From Epiperipatus broadwayi (Eukaryota; Onychophora; Udeonychophora; Euonychophora; Peripatidae), in contig JAQFVV010012510.1 in NCBI GenBank assembly GCA_028023455.1, positions 3,391,420 through 3,455,419 of the forward strand: a stretch of 64,000 bases of DNA, given 5' to 3'. The notes beneath the pieces are model-generated. The model saw only the letters and a list, made by a program, of their open reading frames with translations, did not search any database and was not told the DNA's origin. Shown in pieces: positions 53,601 to 62,600 of this stretch; position 1 is the stretch's first letter; each line of letters starts with the position of its first letter. The translations under genes and the position numbers were made by a program.

Positions 53601-56600
53601 AATGTTGGGTATAGATCGATTACATAGATTCCACGGTCAAAAACATTTCAAAATAAACATAAATGATCAAAATACAAAATTATTGATACCGACAATCGCA
53701 GAGGGAAATTTATAAGTAACCCAATAGTATTCACCATAAGATACTTGCGTTGTCACCAATAACTTAAAAAACATCCGAATAAATACATTTTAGATACCGT
53801 ACGGTATCATTATTTATCGAATGTCTATATATTTTGATCAAATATGAAAACCAAAATATAATTAACCGCGAACAAATCCATGCAAGCATCTATAAACAAC
53901 TTAAATTTCATGCATTTAAATAATCTTTACAATAAGAAAAAAAAAAATGGAAATGATGTTTATCAATCGGAAAACATATAAAATTAAACATTATTAATTT
54001 GATTTAAAAACTTACAAAAGTCAGATAAGAGTCCGTTTTAACATTTAAGTTGGCTTGTTTATCAATTTATAAAACTTGACGAAAGTTCTTAATTGATTTT
54101 AATAATTGTTCATTTCATATAGCTTATGGTAGAAGAGTCTAGGTTCCTGTTTTTAATTCCCGCGACGCCTCCATTGGAAGATAATGTTCTGGAGATGGCA
54201 ATAGCTGGTTCAAGGTATCACAGTCTTTTCATTTTTCTTTTTAAATAGAGAGTGTGGTATGTGCGTCCTACCGCATCTCTCAAACACACAACGCTGGAAC
54301 TCAATATTTCTCTTTTTATAGTAAATCTCCAGATTGAATGAACAAAGACGTCACTAATCCAAATTTTCATTCGGGTCCGGGCTGAGGCTTGGTGCTTCCA
54401 TTGGTCAAGCTAAAATCTCTTTATTCTCTTATCTAATTTACTCTCTGACTTTTTAATTAGACAGCTTTTGGATAATTAATAAACAATCATTTCCATTTAC
54501 AGATTACAGGAATTAATTAATACCTGTTTTTATTTTTAAATCTTGTATGTTCAAATACTTATTTATTTGTTTTTTTCAAAAAAAATATTTTTAAAGTTTG
54601 GCATCTGTGCGAATGTATATACGTTTAACAAACATTTTAATTTTAGCGTTTAGTTTTTTACTTTTATTTGCGAACTTTTAAGTTTTTATTTTAAATTAAT
54701 GTAACGACATATTTATATATCGTTACAATATATTGCCATTACTTATTTTATCTTAAAATACATATATAATAAATGGGAATTTAATGGTAATAATATCTAA
54801 CAATACTAATAAAAAGTAGTAATAACAATATTTATTTATTTTTTTATAGATAGACAATTTCCATATTTCTCCATTCTTTTTTATTTCATATAAATAAAGA
54901 TACAATAAAAGCCAAATAACCCCCAAGATGCATTTTGTGCTGAACCAGCACTCATCAGTTGGGCCAGGTCATCATCTCTCATACATATCTTTATTACATG
55001 AAGATCATTTATGTAGAGTAAATTGTCTCATTTTTATTTTCAAGCGTCAATTTACTCAACTCCCAACTTTTATCCTATCAACTTTTTGATAAACACGTAA
55101 TGATTATTACTAATCATTTGTTAAACTAAAGATTTTCTCTAGCTCAGATATAAACTTTAATCCAAGTTAAAGATTAATATATCTGATTTTCAGCGCACAC
55201 ACATGGCTATTTACGTTTCTCCTTCTCCATTTTTTTAAAACTTAACCTTTATTAACTTTTAGTACTTTATCTATATAAATAAATTTATTCCATAAATTCA
55301 GTAAAAAAAAAAGTTTTGAATACAATGTAAATTATATCTGGATAAACAATTGTTTTGTTTTTTAAAAAAATAGGGTATCAATTACTTGTTCAAATAAAAT
55401 TTAATCAATATTTACTAAAGTCATTTTGTTTATAAAAACCTAGAATTGGAAATGGGGGGGGGGGGATAAAAGGGTTTTATCAGCACTGGATCAGTATTAC
55501 TTAATACCTTTCAGTGAATTTACCATGGAAGCATATACTATTTCTATTGTCTATACTCTATAGTATGAAGATGTTATAAATCATCAAATTGAAAAATAAA
55601 ACTAAATACAATTTAATGACATTTTCATTAACAAAATCCATGAGAATAAAAATAAAACATTATAATAATATCTATGCCAGGAATAAGAAAAAAGTAGTTT
55701 ATTTCTTAAAAAATACACATTACAGTTAGCTGGAAGTTATACTTAATTAGTTTCTACCTGCCTTATATTGCTATAAATTTTCAGTATGTTTGAAAATCAT
55801 ATACAAAACTTATCTATAAACTTATTTTTTATTTAACTTTTCATAAATCTAATTTAGAAACTATTGCAAACCATACTACTATTTTGATTAAGTCTTTATG
55901 TGGATTTTTTTTTTGTATTTTGATAATATTCATGGCAATAAAGTACAAAAAAACAATTGAATATCTATACTAATGTGAAGAATTATATGTATATTAGTCT
56001 TTAAATACTGAATAATCTCATTAAAGAATGTGTGAATAAAACAGGAATTGTCATACTTCTTTAATTGCTAATGAATATATATATATAATAAAAATGATTT
56101 GGAAGAGATTTTCCAGTTTCAATGTTATTGAATATGTCTATAATTTTATTACATAAATTTACTGCATTTCTTTTGTTTTATGTTTTCTTTTTAAATAAGA
56201 TTTAATGCAAACTGCATTTGATGGATATCATGAAACTCTGATTTAAAAAAAAGGGGGAGGGGGGACTAGTGACACTTCGTATATCTAAAAAGAGTATTTT
56301 CAAAATTAACTGAATGAGATTAATGGTAGATAATGATTAGAAAAAGAAAGAGATTAATATGAAGTTCATATTTGGGACAAAAAAAATTTCCCCGAAGGCA
56401 GTAATTGTGATCTAAATTAAATGATATAAACAAATACTACAATCAAAAGTTATCTTAATATTAAAACTATAAGTATGAAAATAAAGGAAAAATGAATGAA
56501 TCTCATCTAATAAAACAATAACAAAAGACTATGTTCAAGTTAATGAAAGAGTGATACAAAAGATAATAATTTAATAGATATAAAGCTTTTATTCAGCAAA

Positions 56601-59600
56601 TGTTTTAGATGCAATAATTTACTCTATGTATTCTCCTCAAAATTATCTGATGTATAAATGAGTAATCATTCTACACTAGATGGTGATAATCCACATTTCC
56701 AGACTAGTTTCTAGCTAAAGGACTTCATCAGTTATGAGTTTTAAACCATTTGCATACTCCCATTTAACAGTCGCATTTAATTCCTTTCAAAATATCTAAA
56801 GTTTTTTATTCATATATATTTTAATATCCTGTTTTATTTTAACCTGCAATAGCTACAACCAGTATGTGAAATCACTATAAATTTTCATATGCCTTAATTT
56901 CATATCATTTTTTTAAACAAGAATCCACCTCAGTATCTTCCTAAGTATGTCTTTTATAAAAATCAAATTAGTTTAAATTTAGCTTGCATAGTATAATTTT
57001 TATGCTCCCACTTCCGGCTTAATGATATCTACACTGTTTCTAATCTAAACAAAAGTAAATTTTCATTTTTTGTATATTATTGCTAATTTGTGTTCTTTTT
57101 TATACAAATATTATAATACTTATTGTAACTAATGATTACAATAATAAAAAGCAAATTTATTTTATTAAAAGCAATTTTATTTCTCTATGTTTGTGATTTT
57201 ATAGTTACATTTTATAATTTTTTAAAAAAATATTTTAATGTTTATTGTTAATCCTTACAGTAAAATAAATCAAATTTGGAATAATTATATTTCTTAGAAG
57301 CAGTACGAGATACTGCTTGTAGCATTTATGTTACAAAACTACATTGTAGACATTACAGTTTAACTTTAGGAATCTTTCACCATTTGGCCATAAACCACTA
57401 AAACATAAAACTTTCTCTGCTTACATTCAACAACTTTTCATTAGCAATAATTCACCTTTTTTTTACTTTATTTAAAGCAGGTTAAATGTAAACAGAAAAA
57501 ATCATGTGTTTTATTGGTGCAAACAGCATATACTAAACAGAGATTTTGCATAAAAGTGTTAAAAAAGATCATGATCAGAAGAAAAAAGAGATATAATGTG
57601 ATGGGTTTCAGAAAAAGCAAACGTTTATGACAATATGCCTGGTAAAAAAACTTAATGGATGAGGCAGTTATAAAATAATCTACTAAAATACCCATAAAAA
57701 TTTTTTTATAGAATAACAATATAAAAGTCTGCAAAAATAACAAATATTCCAGTGAGATTTATTTTATATGCTATCATTTGATGATCATGTGTGCATGTTG
57801 GAAGTTATTTTATCGATCTTATATGACAAAATTATTGGTTTATTTTTTTGTCTCATGATATGCAATGCAAATAAAAATAACTTTATTTTTTTGAAATAAA
57901 ATTTAGTTTGTGGATATATATATATATAAATTATTTTGATATATTATTGCTTAATGACAATTTATTGCAAAATTCCCTGAATGTTTCTATTCATTTTAAA
58001 TGCTCTTACAAAAGCTCTCATCTGCAATCAATTTTTGTATCCTTATTTAATTATTAATAAGTTCATTAAATCTATAATTACATTTCCAATTTCAAATTAT
58101 CATAAGACTGAATTATAAACATTAGCAATCATTTAATAAACCACATCTATATTTCATTTAGAGCTTAATTTCAAAAACCTTCCTTTCTATTAACTGAAAG
58201 ATGGCTTTTTGATTTCCTTTTGAGGCCTTAAAAAAATCAAGTAAGACAAATGCTGGACGATTATGTTCCCATCTTGGTAATTTATAAGTTAACAAGCATG
58301 TACGAACTGCATATCAAGCTTGTCAGCATTATATTTGAGATTAAAACTAAGAAAACACCACGGACTTCCTTCACAGACACCCAATAGCTCTTAACTGAAA
58401 TATCAGTTGGGTTTATATGAAGACAGGATCAATGGGTGTATGTGAATGATAAGTTTCTTTTATACTAATAAACATAACAGACAAAATTAAGTATGGTCCT
58501 CACTAACAAAAGGCTGTAACCTCATCAATGAAGATCATGACAAAAATCTTCTGATTGGGGACATAAGGTGTCATTTATTGATGACCTTTTATTTAACTAT
58601 TTACAATGTAGATCATTTTCAAGTGAAGAAAGATTACATGAGTTGGAAGAACTATTTACTTATGAGATATTGTCAGATTTTGTCAAGTTACAAGAAAAGG
58701 TAAAGAAATTATATGAAAAATGTATATATAATTTTATTATATAAAGGTACAAGTGAATTGTAAATAAAAAATGGAAGAACAACATTATGGAGATTGACAG
58801 AATGGCAATATGCCTTCAACTTATTAGAAAATACCAAACACTGATAATTCAAGTTTATTCCCAATAAATTCTCATTATGATATAGAAATAATAAAAAAAT
58901 TACATAACCATATAGATGTTTGTTCAGAACAACATTCTATACAAATTTATAAAAAATTAGTTCCAAATCTATACACAATACAATCTTATCATTTTAATAT
59001 ATATACAATGTCCATGGCAGTGGTAATTTTTCTTTTGGCATTTTCTATATATTTAATTGCATCATAAATAACATTTTCTTAGAAATCTTCCCAATGCTCT
59101 GTGAATTTCTTCACAAATTAGACCAGATATATACTTCACTTCATCATGGAAGATTTTAATGTTAGAATTATTAAAACAATTGAAAAATGAAAGTGCTATG
59201 GGAAAATTTAGTTATAAAGACAAAAAATGAGAAAGAATACATACTTGTGGAATTTGCAAAAAAAAAAAAAATGTACTTTATAAATTCCTTCTTTGAAAAG
59301 AAAAGTTAAGTGGAAATAGTCATGGAAGCATCCAAATAAAGATAGAGGGAAATTGTTTTGCATTTTGATTAACAGAGAAACTATAATTTTCTTAAAAGAA
59401 ACAACATAAGAAGTGATCATTAATGTCAGAAATGTAAATAAAAATCTGAACAGATAAAAACTATTAAAAAAGAATCAATATTAACAACAGATATCCTTAA
59501 TCTTCATAAAACTAATAAATTTAAATTAGAACTTGCAAATCATTTAAAAATATTAACAAACTTCAAAGATAGCTTGACTTGACTGAGATCACTAAAAAGA

Positions 59601-62600
59601 TATTTGATATACAAATAGATGTTACAAAAAAGCAGCAATTCACTAATAAATTTCCAACTAAGAAAATAAGAAATATGAAAATATTTTTAAATGATCTATT
59701 TAAAATAATTAAATATCTAGAGCTCTATAAAATGGTATAGAAAAAATTAATGATAACATGGTAAAATATAATAACGATGATAAAGAAAACTAAAAAAAAA
59801 AAACAAAAGGCATAGTATAAAATAAAAGAATTATAAAGAAAATTGTTTCAGAAATATGAACAGATGGCTGCATTATTAAAAAAAGATATAACATCATGAA
59901 GTGACTTGAAGAATTTTATAAAGAACTTTATAAATAGTCTGTTATTAATAATAAAAGATAAAAAAAAATCAAAAACAGTATAAACCTTTTGAAATTCCAA
60001 CATTTCAATTAAAGAAGTAAGATGTGCAAATAAATCTATAAAAAATGGAAAAGCTTTAATAGATGATTGGAAGAATGCAATAGTTATAAAAATATTTTAA
60101 AAAAATGAAAAAGAAGATATTGAAAATTAAAGATCAGTATTTATACAAGACCTTTACTAAAATCATTATAATTGATCTACAATGAACTAAATTAAAACTA
60201 ACCAAATGAGCAAGCTGGATTTGCAAGTGAAGAGAAGTTATAGAAAATGTCAATGAATATGAATAGCCAATGTAATTAGGATTTATAAGAATAGATCTTG
60301 CCCCCTACTCTAAATCATCTATTGTAAGATCGAGTAACCAATAGTTATTAGACATTATAGTTCTATAATATTCCCATTTCCAGATTGGTTTCTGGCTTTT
60401 GCTTTCATCAGTGATAGCTAGGACTCAAATCAGGAATAATTAATTTTTGCATCTAATGGTCACTTTTTTTTCTTTATACTGTTCAAGCTAAAAATCATAA
60501 AATCCCAAGATTTTCAATCCAAACTAGCTTGCTGTAAAGTAAGGAGATTTGCTCTTGAATATATAAAAAAGTTATATGATATTGCTATTTTGGATGTGTA
60601 GATTATTAAAAGACATTTGAATTTAAGAATATTTCTGCAGTGCTTAATTAAAGCATTAGAACCTCAAGATATAATCTAATCCCTGAAAAAGCATCTATTA
60701 GACTGTCCAGTAAATGGCAGTTTTATGGGAAATATTTTGAGGATTAAAACGGGAAGCTAATGAAATAATTAATGATGATTACTTAAATCATCTAGATTTT
60801 GCAAATGATGTTATTTTTGCAAAGAATGCACTGGATCTTCAAGAAATGTTGCAAGAGCTATCACATTATTGAACAAATGAAGCCATAATGAATTAAATTA
60901 ATCTTAGAATTAATTTGGATAAAGTGCTATATGCCTACTTGTTTGATAAGAAAATATTTTAATAAATGTGTTTTACCATATTTACTTATGTGTAGCAGAT
61001 TTAGATATTTAACAGAAAAGTAATAAACAAATTTCAAACCACACTGTGAAGAATGAAGAAATGTTGGAATAACAAAGAGATCGAAAACAAAATAAATAAG
61101 TGAAAAAATGAATAGATATCACTGAACTCAGCGGAAGATTTAATAGATTGAAAAGAAGTTGGGCTGGGCATCTCACTTGAAGAGATGCAAAGTAATCGTA
61201 AAAAGTTAGAAAAAGACCATGCATGAGAAAGATGGAGGATAGTTTTCAGAAGTTATGTGAAAAAAGTTAACTTATGCAATGGAGAAAGGGGATTCAACTT
61301 GGAAAGACTTTCGTTCTGCAGTGAACCAAGACTGTCAGAAATGATAAGTTTCAGCCAAAGTTCTTAGGAAACTTAATCCAGTACATATCTAAATTGCTAA
61401 ATGCTCTGACCTTGATAGTTGTTGTTTTGTTTTTTTTTAAAAAAAGTTATAATTTTTAAAAGCATTTTCTGACAAAAATTAAAATGAAAAAAAGTAATGC
61501 TTATAACTCCTTTGTTTTATAAATAGTATTTAAATCATACTAATTTTATTATGAAATGATGTTTGATTATACTTTCATATCCACCTCCTATTTATGCTTG
61601 TTCAAATGAAATTAGAATAAATATTAAATAAGTTAGTTTTTAATTCAATCACTTTGCGCATGAAAAATATTTATTGCAAGAATATATTTTGCATGGCAAA
61701 TTTTCTCTTTTTTAAAAAAATGTCAAGAGAATACTAATGAAAGTAAAAGGTATTTATTTAAAAAATAGTATGATAAATATTTTTTTGCACACCCTGACAG
61801 TATCAATCACTTCATGATTATTTTTTAATTTGTTATGCTATTTATTCATTATAAACAAGTAAAACTTTGCATTTGATTTATTAACTAATTCCGTCATCCT
61901 CCCTCTTTACGCATATAAAACATGCAAAATATTTTAAAATATTAACATTCTATTCACTATTTATTAAACAACAAACCAAATATGCACATGTAATAAAATA
62001 CTATATTTGCATTTATCCTTGTGCTATCAAAGTACAGTAGTTTCAATAAAGTAAGGCTCAAACTGAAGATGGGGAGACACTATAACAAACCATTTTCACA
62101 ATCGGTGCGATTTTCAGCTTTAAAACAAATTAAGATGTTAGGCAAAATAGATATTATAAATAAGTCCTGCATACTTATTGATCCTCATTGATGTGTATGA
62201 GCCTCTGGGGGATCTTTGATTGATGATCATTAAATTAAAGGAGAGTAATAAAAATATTAAGATATATGTTATAAATATTAAAAAGGGCCTTTTTTTTTTT
62301 TTAATTTGGCGTTGGAATCCAAAAATTCTAACTATGCCACTGATATTGATAACGCCACCCCAATTAATTTTCATTAGAGTCTTAATGTTTAGAGCAACAC
62401 TATCAAATAATTTTTTAAAAAACCCTTACAGTAATTAGAAATAGAAAATAATGGCGTTCTTCGGCGTGCAGTAGTTGATTTCTGATGTTTACGGCCCTAT
62501 CTGAGAAGAAAACAGTCCTGACGGGAGATGAAATATGCATTCGTTCACGAAACAAATAGATTTTAGTAATAAGTATACTATTATCGATTAGCAAACTAGA

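Noticed and set aside
57468-57743. Minus ORF of 91 residues, apparently membrane-like
   Set aside because: Composition is dominated by F, L, I and K from A/T-only codons. No relative known, and it lies in the middle of intron 1.
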